DNA of 64,000 bases from Bosea sp. AS-1 (GTDB lineage Bacteria; Pseudomonadota; Alphaproteobacteria; Rhizobiales; Beijerinckiaceae): positions 4,002,501-4,066,500 of the forward strand of contig NZ_CP022372.1 in the NCBI RefSeq assembly GCF_002220095.1, given 5' to 3'. Each line of letters starts with the position of its first letter. The first letter of the stretch is position 1. Below are positions 28,501-36,727 of the stretch, piece by piece. Position numbers and translations under genes: made by a program. The notes beneath the pieces were generated by a model, which saw only the letters and a list, made by a program, of their open reading frames with translations, was not told where the DNA came from and searched no databases.

Positions 28501-31500
28501 CGCGCCCAGGCGCTCACCGATGCCCTCGCCAGCCGCCACGACGCGCTCAGCCGCCTCTTCGACGAGCGCGGCCACGAGATCGAGTCCGCGATCGGCATGC
28601 GCCTCGGGGCCCTGTCGCATCTGTTCGACAGCCAAGGCCGCCAGGTCGAGGAAAGCCTCGCTGCACGCCTCAACGCCTTCGAGGACCTCATCGTCCATCA
28701 GGGCGGCTCGCTCACGGCCAAGATCTCGGGCGATGCGCGCGAGCTCACCGAAGCGCTCAATGCCGGCATCGCGCAGGTCGAGAAGCTGATCTCGCAGGAT
28801 GGCGTTTCGCTGGCCGACAAGGTCGGCACCCGCGCGCTGGAAGCGGCCGAGTTGCTCGCCGACCGCACCCGCGAGGCCGCCGATGCGATGGAAGGCCAGA
28901 TCAAGCTGTTCGAGGAGCGCTCCGGCGCCAAGAGCGCCGAGATCGCCGGCTCGCTCGACAGCCTGATCGCCCGCATCGACGGCAGCCTGGGCTCGCGCGC
29001 TACCGCCCTCAACGAGGCGCTGGTGGAGCGCACGGTCGATATCGCCCGCGTGCTGGCGGAAGGCGGGCGCGAGGTCACGCGCGCCCTTGCCGCCAAGGCG
29101 GACGAGATCGGCGAGGTCGTCACCTCCAAGAGCGAGTCGCTCACCCGCACGCTCAGCGACAAGGCCGACAATATCAATGCGACGCTCGGCGGCCGCGCCC
29201 TGCAGATCGCGGACACGCTCGACCAGAGCGTGGCGCGCTTCGAGGAGCGCGTCGTCGGCAGGCTCGACACGGTCTCGCACACGCTCGACACCCGGGGCGA
29301 AGAGATCGCGACGACCCTGCAGGGCCGCTCCGAAGCCATCGCTGCTGCCCTCAGCGAGCGGGCACAGGAGCTGCGCGCCCTGTTCGAGCACAATGGCAGC
29401 GGCATGGTCTCGACGCTGGCCCAGCAGAGCGAAGCCATTGCCGCCGCGCTCAACGAGCGCGCCGAGCAGCTGCGCACCCTGTTCGACGACCGAGGTCTCG
29501 GCATCGTGGCGGCCCTCGGCCGCCGGGGCGACGCCATCTCGACCGCCCTCGACGCCCGGACCGAACAGCTGCGTACCCTGTTCGAGGACAAGGGCGGCGA
29601 CATGGTCGCGGCCCTCGGCCAGCAGGGAACGGCCATCTCCAGCGCCTTCGACGAGCGCACCGAGCAGCTGCGCAACCTCTTCGAAGGCAAGGGTGGCGTG
29701 ATCGCCGAGGAGCTCGGCCGGCAGGGCAGCGTCATCTCCAGCGCGCTCGACGCGCAGGCCGACACGCTGCGGGCGATCTTCGATAGCAAGGGCGCCATCA
29801 TCGTCGATGCGCTCGAGCGCCACGGCGAGACGGTCTCCGCCTCGCTCGACGAGCGGACCGAAGCGCTGCGCTCGCTCTTCGACGCCAAGGGCAGCGGCAT
29901 GCTCGACGCGCTCGGAGACCGTGGCGAAGCTCTTTCCGCCGCCTTCGCCGCTGCAGGCGAGGCCGTGGTGCGGGCTCTGGAAGCCCGTGGCAATGCCGTC
30001 GTCGCCGGGCTGCGCGACCGCGGTGCTGCGATCGCCAACGCAGTCGAGACCTCCTCGAACGCACTGCGCGAGACGCTGGAATCCGGTTCCCGCCAGTCGA
30101 TCGAGGCGCTGGTCGGCACCAACGAGCAGCTGCGCGAGGAGCTGGGCGGCATGCTCGGCCGCCTCGGCGAAGCCAACAAGCTCATGCAGCAGATCGTCAA
30201 CGGCGCGAACAAGAACCTCGCCGCCGTCGAGAACAGCCTGTCGACCCGCGTCGGCGAGCTGCAGACGGTGATCGGCACGGTGATGGCGGAGGCCAACAAC
30301 GCCTCGCAGCAGGTCACGGCGCAGATCGCCGATCTCAAGGGCTTCTCGGAAGGCACGCTGCGCGACGCCGCGGCCCTCATCGCCCAACTCGACGACAAGG
30401 GCACCTCGCTCAGCGAGGTCTCGCAGGCCAGCAGCGCGGCGCTCAACGCCGTGGTCGGCCGGCTGGAGCAGGTCGAGGCCCGCGTCGGCAAGGCGTTGGC
30501 CGAGCGGCGCGACTCGCTGGAGGAGCTGCATGGCCTCATCGCCAGCCGCACCGAGGATGTCGAGGCGATCACCCGCTCCTTCTCCTCGCTGATCGACGAA
30601 TCGCTCGGCACGGCGGAAGCGCGTGCCCGGCAGATCGGCGCCGTGCTCTCCGACTCGGCGGAGGCGACCACCAGCGCCATCGCCCAGCAGTTCGAGACGA
30701 TCCGCGCCACGACCGGCAAGGAGCGCGAGCGCACGGCGGAAGCCCTGCGCGCGGCCTATGCCGAGGTCACGGCCGAGATCGGCGGCGAGCTCTCGAAGGT
30801 CACCGAGCGCTTCCAGAAGGCCGCGCAGGACATGCGCGGCGTTACCGGCGACATCCAGCGCGAGCTGGAAGTCACACGCGCCGAGCTGAAGCGCGGCGTG
30901 CTGGAACTGCCGCAGGAGACGCAGGAATCGACTTCGGCCATGCGCCGGGTCGTGGCCGAGCAGATCAAGGCGCTGAATGATCTCACAGAGATCGTCACCC
31001 GCGCCGGCCGTCGCGGCGACGTCTCCCTGCCGATCGATCAGGGTGGCGCTCGCCGGACGACCGTCGCCGCCAGCGCGGCCCCGGCCGCGGCGCAGCCGGC
31101 TCCTGTCTATGCGCCGGCGCCGCAGCAGCCCAAGCCCGCTGCAGCCGAAAGCCCAGCCCTGCGCCCTTCGCTTGACGCGGCGTCCGAGCCTGCTCGCAGC
31201 GAGCCGACGGCGCGGACCGAGACGAAGCCAGCGCCCCGCCCTGCCCCGGCCCAGGAAGCTCCGCGACGGACGTCCGAGCCGCAGCAGCCGGCGAAGTCCG
31301 GCTGGCTCTCGGACCTGCTGGTGCGCGCCTCGCGCGACGACAAGGCGCCGGAGGCGAGCAAACCGACGACGCATTCGATCGAGAAGCTCGACTCACTCTC
31401 GGTCGACATCGCGCGGATGATCGACCATGACGCCGCCGTCGAGCTGTGGGATCGCTACAAGCGCGGCGAGCGGAACGTCTTCACCCGCCGGCTCTACACG

Positions 31501-31716
31501 CTGCAGGGCCAGCAGACCTTCGACGAGATCCGCCGCAAGTACCGGCGCGACAACGAGTTCCGCGAGACCGTCGATCGCTATATCGACGAGTTCGAGCGGT
31601 TGCTCGGCGAGGCGTCGAAGGACGATCGCGACTCGATGGTGGCGAAGACCTACCTCACCTCGGAGACCGGCAAGGTCTATACGATGCTGGCCCACGCCAG
31701 CGGGCGCTTCGAGTAA
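25516..31716 (+). CDS. Giant hendecad-repeat membrane protein, GPR/RgsE-like polar growth protein
   Basis: The 2066-residue protein has a Pro/Ala-rich cytoplasmic head, two membrane helices (about 111-130 and 152-172) and a huge helical region. Repeats are visible by eye: about 21 tandem 22-mers from 425 to 886, a 55-residue direct repeat (916-970 and 971-1025) and six 33-mers from 1284 to 1481. All are multiples of 11, the apolipoprotein/hendecad period. A Pro/Ala-rich linker (about 1855-1945) leads to a globular C-terminus of about 110 residues. Size, topology and apolipoprotein-like repeats match GPR of Agrobacterium tumefaciens and RgsE of Sinorhizobium meliloti, which organise the growth pole. 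Orthology is inferred, not tested. A strong terminator follows. Confidence 0.85.
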   Translation: MNRPKKLQDPTEAAMSAIEEALRLEQPQGETETPVAAEPRLPATSENDLKLELPRVESVAAPAAAAQTQQAPQPPRPAIAPDTSRVANDDRRDSSSLVQAFAVRPSRKPYWFAALASIAWLGGAAFVLLHRFGSFSNGLPEPVASFGIGEWTLLALSIGAPVVFFFVLAALYRRTQEMRLISRAMTDVALRLAEPEVAGADSVLSLSQTIRREVAAMGDGIERAVARAGELETIVRGEISTLERAYADNEIRLRSLIDELVTQREAVVGNAERVKLAISGAHEGIAKDLDGASRTIAEAIAQAGDRVTGSLGAKGDQITQALGRAGEKMIEEISGRSHDLVERLQVTSGEVSERLAGASDNLSTMLDGRAKEIAGSLEKTGIALTEGLTTEAQNVTRAISDTGMQVAETLTARVETVNETLKTTGETLAKDISARGVEAAERFEVSSRSMVSLIESQSEALQQRLAESGEALRNALSSEGESVTVRLTEVGRGVNNLLTRQNEAIAARLNEVGENVHSLIGSHGDTLVSRLNETVQSVDDVLRERGESIVLRVSDAGQTLGSAVDKHGETLTHRITEVADRVNGLFNEHGGKLVMRLNETGETVHALLDQQASALVGRVSGAGRDLAQLVGEQSDSVVTRVSGAGADVARLLEERSEALVSSVSGAVNAVETRLRDESEVLVSRLTQAGHDVSRVVGHESERMISGLSETGERVSALLEEQAGAMTVKVSQAGLEIKDLLGNESQAVASRIADVGRSVHGILSERSGALISRLAETGESIDQKLDERGLALASRITDAVEGARAALEQQQTGFLASVGETGEKVGQLLGEHRETMVRDLVNTGREVHTLLGEQSEDLARRMTEATRTLTETINVDGRHVADRVVEATQGLRDTFTVHAEDARTMLAGTGREIVLALTQQGGRVNEALTANAQSMLRSVEDRAQALTEALATRHDALTKLFDERGNELVLALSDQSGRVGQVLSANADTMLRSVEDRAQALTDALASRHDALSRLFDERGHEIESAIGMRLGALSHLFDSQGRQVEESLAARLNAFEDLIVHQGGSLTAKISGDARELTEALNAGIAQVEKLISQDGVSLADKVGTRALEAAELLADRTREAADAMEGQIKLFEERSGAKSAEIAGSLDSLIARIDGSLGSRATALNEALVERTVDIARVLAEGGREVTRALAAKADEIGEVVTSKSESLTRTLSDKADNINATLGGRALQIADTLDQSVARFEERVVGRLDTVSHTLDTRGEEIATTLQGRSEAIAAALSERAQELRALFEHNGSGMVSTLAQQSEAIAAALNERAEQLRTLFDDRGLGIVAALGRRGDAISTALDARTEQLRTLFEDKGGDMVAALGQQGTAISSAFDERTEQLRNLFEGKGGVIAEELGRQGSVISSALDAQADTLRAIFDSKGAIIVDALERHGETVSASLDERTEALRSLFDAKGSGMLDALGDRGEALSAAFAAAGEAVVRALEARGNAVVAGLRDRGAAIANAVETSSNALRETLESGSRQSIEALVGTNEQLREELGGMLGRLGEANKLMQQIVNGANKNLAAVENSLSTRVGELQTVIGTVMAEANNASQQVTAQIADLKGFSEGTLRDAAALIAQLDDKGTSLSEVSQASSAALNAVVGRLEQVEARVGKALAERRDSLEELHGLIASRTEDVEAITRSFSSLIDESLGTAEARARQIGAVLSDSAEATTSAIAQQFETIRATTGKERERTAEALRAAYAEVTAEIGGELSKVTERFQKAAQDMRGVTGDIQRELEVTRAELKRGVLELPQETQESTSAMRRVVAEQIKALNDLTEIVTRAGRRGDVSLPIDQGGARRTTVAASAAPAAAQPAPVYAPAPQQPKPAAAESPALRPSLDAASEPARSEPTARTETKPAPRPAPAQEAPRRTSEPQQPAKSGWLSDLLVRASRDDKAPEASKPTTHSIEKLDSLSVDIARMIDHDAAVELWDRYKRGERNVFTRRLYTLQGQQTFDEIRRKYRRDNEFRETVDRYIDEFERLLGEASKDDRDSMVAKTYLTSETGKVYTMLAHASGRFE
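28261..28590 (+). repeat. 165-bp tandem direct repeat inside the giant gene
   Basis: Two in-frame copies, 28261-28425 and 28426-28590, encode 55-residue units sharing text such as MLRSVEDRAQALT and LFDERG. The DNA is close to identical over long stretches, indicating a fairly recent duplication within the array. Confidence 0.85.
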
Positions 31717-31741
31717 GCGCCGCGCATCTCGCGAGAACATC

Positions 31742-31772
31742 GAAGGCCGCCTTTGGGCGGCCTTCTCTTTTT
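31742..31772 (+). terminator. Rho-independent terminator after the giant repeat-protein gene
   Basis: A perfect 10-bp stem, GAAGGCCGCC (31742-31751) with GGCGGCCTTC (31756-31765), has a TTTG loop and is followed by TCTTTTT. This is the best intrinsic terminator in the window. It lies 26 bp after the stop codon, just before the convergent helicase-like gene. Confidence 0.92.
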
Positions 31773-31783
31773 GATCCTGCAGG

Positions 31784-32497
31784 TCAGGCCGCGATCTCGA
31801 ACCGGATATCGCCGCCGTTCAGGAAGCACATCTTGTCGAAAAGCCGCAGATCGACAGGGTTGGGCAAGCGGATATCCGTCCTGTCCGGAAACGGTTCGGC
31901 GGCGGGATCGTAGGAGCGGTCGACCTGCGAGAGCAGGACGATGATCAATCCACGTTCACGGGCCAGCGCCTTGAGGTCACGTACCTGCCGCGACAATTCC
32001 GGCGTGTCGCGGCGCTGGTCGAGCAGTTGCAGATAGTCGATCACGGCGAGCGTACCGGTGGAAGCGGTCGCCAGCGCGGTTCCGATATAATCGGCGTTGA
32101 TCGCATCGGAGCAATCGAGATCGAAGAAGCCTTCCAGCTCGCCCTTATCGAAACCGAGGGCGCGCAGACGCTCGACCACGTCGCCAGGCGTGTATTCCAG
32201 CGAGAAGTAGGCGCTTCGCCCCCCTGCCCTGGCCGCCTCGGCGGCGAGCGCGAGGCTGACAAGCGTCTTGCCCTGTCCGGGGCGCCCTGCGACGAGCACC
32301 AGATCGCCCGGTTCGAGCCGGCGATAGAGAGCCATCGCCGCGCTGGCTACGGGTTGCCTCGCCGCAAGCAGATTCCAGCTGCGATAACCTTCGGCCGCGG
32401 CGATGCGGTCGAGCGCGGCGTGGAGCGGGATCCGTTCGCGACGATGCAGGAGCTTGGCCCTGCGCTTGAGATGATGGATCGGCACCGAGAGCTTCAT
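31784..32497 (-). CDS. Stand-alone DnaB-like RecA-fold ATPase
   Basis: The 237-residue protein carries a DnaB C-terminal-type RecA core: Walker A AGRPGQGKT near residues 68-76, Walker B LAVIDYLQLLD and the sensor segment IIVLLSQVDRS. It lacks the N-terminal primase-binding domain of replicative DnaB and is about half its length. The first 45 residues form a separate helical region (HHLKRRAKLLHRRE; EGYRSWNLLAA) unlike DnaB. The start at 32497 has an AGGAGGT ribosome site. Role unknown; DNA-dependent ATPase activity is possible. Confidence 0.8.
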   Translation of the reverse strand: MKLSVPIHHLKRRAKLLHRRERIPLHAALDRIAAAEGYRSWNLLAARQPVASAAMALYRRLEPGDLVLVAGRPGQGKTLVSLALAAEAARAGGRSAYFSLEYTPGDVVERLRALGFDKGELEGFFDLDCSDAINADYIGTALATASTGTLAVIDYLQLLDQRRDTPELSRQVRDLKALARERGLIIVLLSQVDRSYDPAAEPFPDRTDIRLPNPVDLRLFDKMCFLNGGDIRFEIAA

Positions 32498-32693
32498 GCG
32501 GAGACCTCCTATTGCGGGCCGACGGCGCAATCCCTCCTCATGCGTGTGCCCGAACAGTCGGTCGGAACGTCTCGAAAGCCCCACATGCTGATGCTTCCCC
32601 GCGGGAGGGGGGCGGGCTCGGGCCAAGCCGGGCCCGCAGCCTAGATCGATTCGCCGCGCCGGAACATCGCTGGTCGAGCCGGCGGACCGCCGG

Positions 32694-33293
32694 TCAGCGT
32701 GCCCAGCGAACGATCTCGATCAGCACTTGCGACAGGGCGCGGTCGAGCGCCTGCGCCGCACCCGGCCCATCCACCGCAGCAGCCGGCACCCGGGCCGAGA
32801 ACAGCCTGGCGCGCTGAATCTTGCCGCTGGTGTCGCCGACGATCTTGGCGGTGATCTCAACCACGGCCGCACCGGAAGCGGCATCGATATTGAAGCTGCG
32901 GATATCGGTCACGAGCTGGAGGCTCGGCGTGATGCCCTGCCCCGGCGCCGAGACCGAGCCGATGCGGCTGGCGTTCTCGAAGGTCTGGATCAGCCGGGTC
33001 TGCACCAGCGCCGGCACCTGATCCGCCCACTGCGCCCCACCGAGGAAGGAGAGCGCACCACTCGAATCCTTGACGATGACACGGTCGGAATCGAGCGTCT
33101 GCACGGCGGTCGGACGGGCCACGACCATCGTGGCGCGCGAGCCGCCGACGCGCCCGAAGCCGCTCGGGGCCGTCAGGTCGAAGGTCGTCGGCGTCGGGCC
33201 GCCGCCGCACCCGGCCAGAGCGAACCCGGCTGACAGCACCAGCGCGCGAAGGCCACGACGGACCATGACAGTCTGGGGGGCTTCGATCGTCAT
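32694..33293 (-). CDS. ABC-type transport auxiliary lipoprotein (Mla/PqiC-like)
   Basis: The 199-residue lipoprotein has a signal with lipobox ALAGC and then the auxiliary-lipoprotein fold (TFDLTAP; VVARPTAVQTLDSDRVIVK). It is the last gene of the Mla-type operon, three bases after mlaD, and would act on the periplasmic side in phospholipid movement between the membranes. It takes the position that mlaC often holds; no MlaC is encoded here. The alternative start MVRRGLRA lies nine codons in. Confidence 0.87.
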   Translation of the reverse strand: MTIEAPQTVMVRRGLRALVLSAGFALAGCGGGPTPTTFDLTAPSGFGRVGGSRATMVVARPTAVQTLDSDRVIVKDSSGALSFLGGAQWADQVPALVQTRLIQTFENASRIGSVSAPGQGITPSLQLVTDIRSFNIDAASGAAVVEITAKIVGDTSGKIQRARLFSARVPAAAVDGPGAAQALDRALSQVLIEIVRWAR

Positions 33294-33296
33294 CGG

Positions 33297-34439
33297 TTAG
33301 CGGGATCCGTTGTATTGCGGGAGCGGCGGCTTGCCGCCGAAGATGAATTGCTGCGGGTTGCGTTCGAAATTCCGGAGCGTGCGATTCAGTTCCGTCAGCA
33401 CCCGTTTCGCCTCCGAGACGGTGGAATCGACATTGCGCAGCCCCGAGCCGGTAAAGCGGTTGATCCCGATGCTGATCTCGGCCGTGCGCTTGTCGAGATT
33501 GTCGGCCAGGACGCGGATCGACTTCGCCGCGTCGGCGACCTCGGTCAGAGCCGTGCGGCCATCGGGGCCGGAGGCCGTGTTCAGGAAAGCCTGCGCGCCC
33601 TTCAACACGCCTTCGACCTGATCGGCCGCGCGGTTGAGCTTCTCGGTGATCGAGGCGACGTCCTTGACCGCCTTGCTGACATCCTGGCTGGAACCGCCGA
33701 GCGCGCCGGTGAACTTGTCGACATTCTCGACGATGTTGCTGACCTTCTGCCGGTCGACCGACTTGACCACGGCCGTCAATTCTTCGCTCAACCCTTGCAG
33801 CTTCTGCGAGAGCGGCTGGATCGTATCGGCGATGTTGCCGAAGCCAGCCATCAGCTTGTCGAGCCCGTCGGAGTTCTTGCCGAGAGCCTCGGAGAATTTC
33901 TCGACGTTGCGGACGGTGTTGTTGATCGGCTCGCGGTTCTGCTTGATCAGCCCGTCGAGGGAGCCCAGCACCGTGTCGGCCCGCTGCGCGACGTTGCGGA
34001 CGGTCTCGATGATGTCCTGCAGCTCGGAACGCTCGGCGATGATCGTCGGCATCGGCTCACCGGGCTTGGCCGTCAGCACCGGCGCGTCGGGCGCGCCGCC
34101 GATAAGCTGGAGGGCGACGACGCCGGCCAGGCCCTGCGCCTCGATGCGCGCGCGGGTGTCTTCGCGGATCGGCGTGGTCGAGGCGACCTGGATGACGGCG
34201 TAGATGCGGCGCGGATCGTCCGGCTGGAGCTCGATGCTCGTCACTTCGCCGACGCGCAGGCCGTTGAACAGCACGCTCGAACCGCGGCCGAGGCCGGTCA
34301 CCGAGCCGGTGAAGATGACGCGGATGTTGTCCCTGCGTCCGGCGGCGCCGCTGTTGAACCAGTAGACGAAGCCGAAGGCGGCTGCGAGCACCGCCAGGGT
34401 AAACAGGCCGACGAGAGCGTAATTGGCACGCGATTCCAT
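33297..34439 (-). CDS. mlaD: MlaD-family MCE protein
   Basis: The 380-residue protein has one N-terminal membrane helix (about residues 9-28), an MCE domain (about 38-115; GSVTGLGRGSSVLFNGLRVG) and a long helical tail to about residue 350. MCE proteins form hexameric rings in the periplasm that bind lipids between the permease and the outer membrane. The tail is longer than in Escherichia coli MlaD and may form a tube or coiled coil. It sits between mlaF and the lipoprotein gene. Confidence 0.92.
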   Translation of the reverse strand: MESRANYALVGLFTLAVLAAAFGFVYWFNSGAAGRRDNIRVIFTGSVTGLGRGSSVLFNGLRVGEVTSIELQPDDPRRIYAVIQVASTTPIREDTRARIEAQGLAGVVALQLIGGAPDAPVLTAKPGEPMPTIIAERSELQDIIETVRNVAQRADTVLGSLDGLIKQNREPINNTVRNVEKFSEALGKNSDGLDKLMAGFGNIADTIQPLSQKLQGLSEELTAVVKSVDRQKVSNIVENVDKFTGALGGSSQDVSKAVKDVASITEKLNRAADQVEGVLKGAQAFLNTASGPDGRTALTEVADAAKSIRVLADNLDKRTAEISIGINRFTGSGLRNVDSTVSEAKRVLTELNRTLRNFERNPQQFIFGGKPPLPQYNGSR

Positions 34440-34442
34440 GGT

Positions 34443-35279
34443 CTAGCCGTTCTGCTCCCGCTTCCCGGCCGGCTGCCGGGCCATGGCGCGCTCTCCGCCG
34501 AAATAGGCTTTCAACCACGGATGGTCGGATGCCAGCATCGTTGCCAGCGGACCGACGGCGATGACTTTCTTGTCCGCCAATGCGGCGATTCGGTCGCAGG
34601 CATCATACAGGCTGTCGAGATCGTGGGTCACCATGAACACGGTCAGCCCCAGCGTCTCCTTGAGCGTGACGATGAGATCGTCGAACTCGGCCGCGCCAAT
34701 CGGGTCCAGCCCCGAGGTCGGCTCGTCGAGGAAGACGATCTCCGGGTCGAGCGCCAGCGCGCGTGCCAGCGCCGCACGCTTGATCATGCCGCCTGACAGT
34801 TCGGAGGGAGCCTTGTCCGCCGCGTCCTGGGGCAGGCCGACGAGATCGAGCTTCACCATTGCCAGCTCATCGAGCAGGTCCGGCGGCAGGTTGAGATATT
34901 CCCGCATCGGTACCTGGATGTTCTGCTTCACGGTCAGCGCCGAGAACAGCGCGCCCTGCTGGAACATCACGCCGATGCGCCGCTCCAGTCGGCGTCGCTG
35001 CTGAGGATTGAGCCTGTCGACATCCTCACCGAAGATCTCGATCGTGCCGCGCTGCTTGCGCACCAGCCCGAGGATCGTCCGGGTCAGCACCGACTTGCCC
35101 TGCCCGGAGCCGCCGACGAAACCGAGGATCTCGCCGCGCAGCACGTCGAGGTTCAGGCCATCCATGATGACCTTGTCGCCGAAGGCGACCTTGAGGTTGC
35201 GTACGCGGATGATGGCGTCGGGCTCGCCCTCGCCCCTGTGTCGTGCCGCCTCCGCGAGCCGGTTGTCATGCTCGCCCAT
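34443..35279 (-). CDS. mlaF: Mla-type ABC transporter ATP-binding protein
   Basis: The 278-residue ATPase has Walker A GGSGQGKS, the signature LSGGMIKRAALARA and Walker B IVFLDEPTSGLDP, with the family-typical GxAE after it. It powers the lipid transport complex with the permease encoded immediately upstream (2-bp gap). The C-terminus is rich in charged residues. Confidence 0.93.
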   Translation of the reverse strand: MGEHDNRLAEAARHRGEGEPDAIIRVRNLKVAFGDKVIMDGLNLDVLRGEILGFVGGSGQGKSVLTRTILGLVRKQRGTIEIFGEDVDRLNPQQRRRLERRIGVMFQQGALFSALTVKQNIQVPMREYLNLPPDLLDELAMVKLDLVGLPQDAADKAPSELSGGMIKRAALARALALDPEIVFLDEPTSGLDPIGAAEFDDLIVTLKETLGLTVFMVTHDLDSLYDACDRIAALADKKVIAVGPLATMLASDHPWLKAYFGGERAMARQPAGKREQNG

Positions 35280-35281
35280 CG

Positions 35282-36427
35282 TCAGAACTCGATCGACGCG
35301 AAGAACATGGCGAAGAGGCCGTCGACGACGATGACCATGAAGATCGCCTTCACCACCGAGGCTGTGACCTGACGGCCGAGCGATTCGGCCGAGCCCTTGA
35401 CCGCAAGACCCTCGATCGAGGCGATCAGCCCGATCACGAAGGCCATGAACGGCGCCTTGATCAGGCCGACGGCGAAGTGCTTCCAGGTGATGACCGATTG
35501 CAGCCGGGCGAGGAAGGTGTCGACGCCGATACCACCATAGAGCCAGGCGACGAGGCCGGCGCCGGTCAATCCGGCCATCGAGGAGATGAAGGTCAGGATC
35601 GGCAGCGAGATGATCAGCGCGAGGATGCGCGGCACCACCAGAACCTCGATCGGGTCGAGGCCCATCACCCGCAGCGCGTCGATCTCCTCGCGCATCTTCA
35701 TCGAGCCGATCTCGGCGGTGAAGGCCGAGCCCGAGCGACCGGCGATCATGATCGAGGTCAGCAGCACGGAAAGCTCGCGCAGGACGAGGATGCCGACGAG
35801 GTTCACCACGAAGGCGGACGCGCCGAACTGCTGGAGCTGGAAGATGCCCTGCTGGGCGACGATGCAGCCGACCAGGAAGGAGATCAGCATGATGATCGGC
35901 GCGCCGTTGAAGGCGATCAGCTCGATCTGGTTGACGAGGGACGGCCCGCGGAACTTGCGGGGACCGAGCACGACCGCGGCGGAGCCCACCACGACCTCGC
36001 CGAGGAACATCGCGCCCCCGACCATGTCGCGGCCGAAGCGCACGACAGCCTCGCCGATATTGGCGAGCACACTGACCACGCTGAAATGATCGGGCGAGCG
36101 AGGCTTGTCCTCATCGTGGACCTTGACCTCGGCGAGCAGGATGCCGTGCTCCGGCCGGCGGCTGACGATCTCGACCGAAGTCCCGTCCCTCTCCTGCCGT
36201 GCCTTGAGCCGGTTGAGGACATAGGCGCCGAGCGTATCCAGCCGCGTGACGTCCGAGAGATCGAGGCGCGCGCGCGCGCCGTTCCGCAGGCGTCCGGTGA
36301 TCTCGCCGACCAGCTTCTCGAGCCGCGGCGCGCGGTCCGCGCTCCAGGAGCCCGCCAGCGTGACGGCCAAGGTTCCTGCATCGTCGCGGAAGATCGCCTG
36401 AGGTTCGGCGGTGTCAACGCTCGGCAT
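35282..36427 (-). CDS. mlaE: MlaE-type permease with fused N-terminal STAS domain
   Basis: The 381-residue protein joins a STAS (MlaB-like) domain at about residues 10-100 (LDLSDVTRLDTLGAYVLNRL) to an MlaE permease with five or so hydrophobic segments (GRSGSAFTAEIGSMKMREE is the cytoplasmic coupling loop). Fusion explains the absence of a separate mlaB. It is the first gene of the lipid-transport operon. The open frame extends to 36652, but MPSVDTAEP at 36427 is the sensible start. Confidence 0.93.
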   Translation of the reverse strand: MPSVDTAEPQAIFRDDAGTLAVTLAGSWSADRAPRLEKLVGEITGRLRNGARARLDLSDVTRLDTLGAYVLNRLKARQERDGTSVEIVSRRPEHGILLAEVKVHDEDKPRSPDHFSVVSVLANIGEAVVRFGRDMVGGAMFLGEVVVGSAAVVLGPRKFRGPSLVNQIELIAFNGAPIIMLISFLVGCIVAQQGIFQLQQFGASAFVVNLVGILVLRELSVLLTSIMIAGRSGSAFTAEIGSMKMREEIDALRVMGLDPIEVLVVPRILALIISLPILTFISSMAGLTGAGLVAWLYGGIGVDTFLARLQSVITWKHFAVGLIKAPFMAFVIGLIASIEGLAVKGSAESLGRQVTASVVKAIFMVIVVDGLFAMFFASIEF

Positions 36428-36727
36428 CTGCCCGTGATGTCCCTCACCTGGCCGAACGGCATCTGCGGCCGCCTCGGCACCACCCAGCGCCGGAATCCAC
36501 CCCTGTTCCCTGTATTGCCGTGAGAATGCCGCTTGGCAAGCCGAGTGGCGCCTCCGGCGGCCTCCTGCACACCGACCGTTGCCGAAGCGCCATAGAAGAC
36601 GGGAGAACCGCAGAGGTTGCCCCTGGGGCAGCAGCAGCAATTCCTTAAGCAATCGTCGCGCAGGCTTTCCGAACCGTCATCTTCGGCCGTCATTGATTCG
36701 GCCCATCTGATCGAAGGCAGACCGGTC

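Noticed and set aside
26578..31374. A 1598-codon open frame antisense to the giant repeat gene
   Set aside because: GC-rich, repeat-driven codon use keeps the opposite frame open. Its translation is low-complexity and matches no fold, while the plus strand has clear domains and repeats.
32679..32693. CCGGCGG/CCGCCGG palindrome as terminator of the mla operon
   Set aside because: The stem has almost no loop and no T-run, and such GC words are common here, so it is not called.
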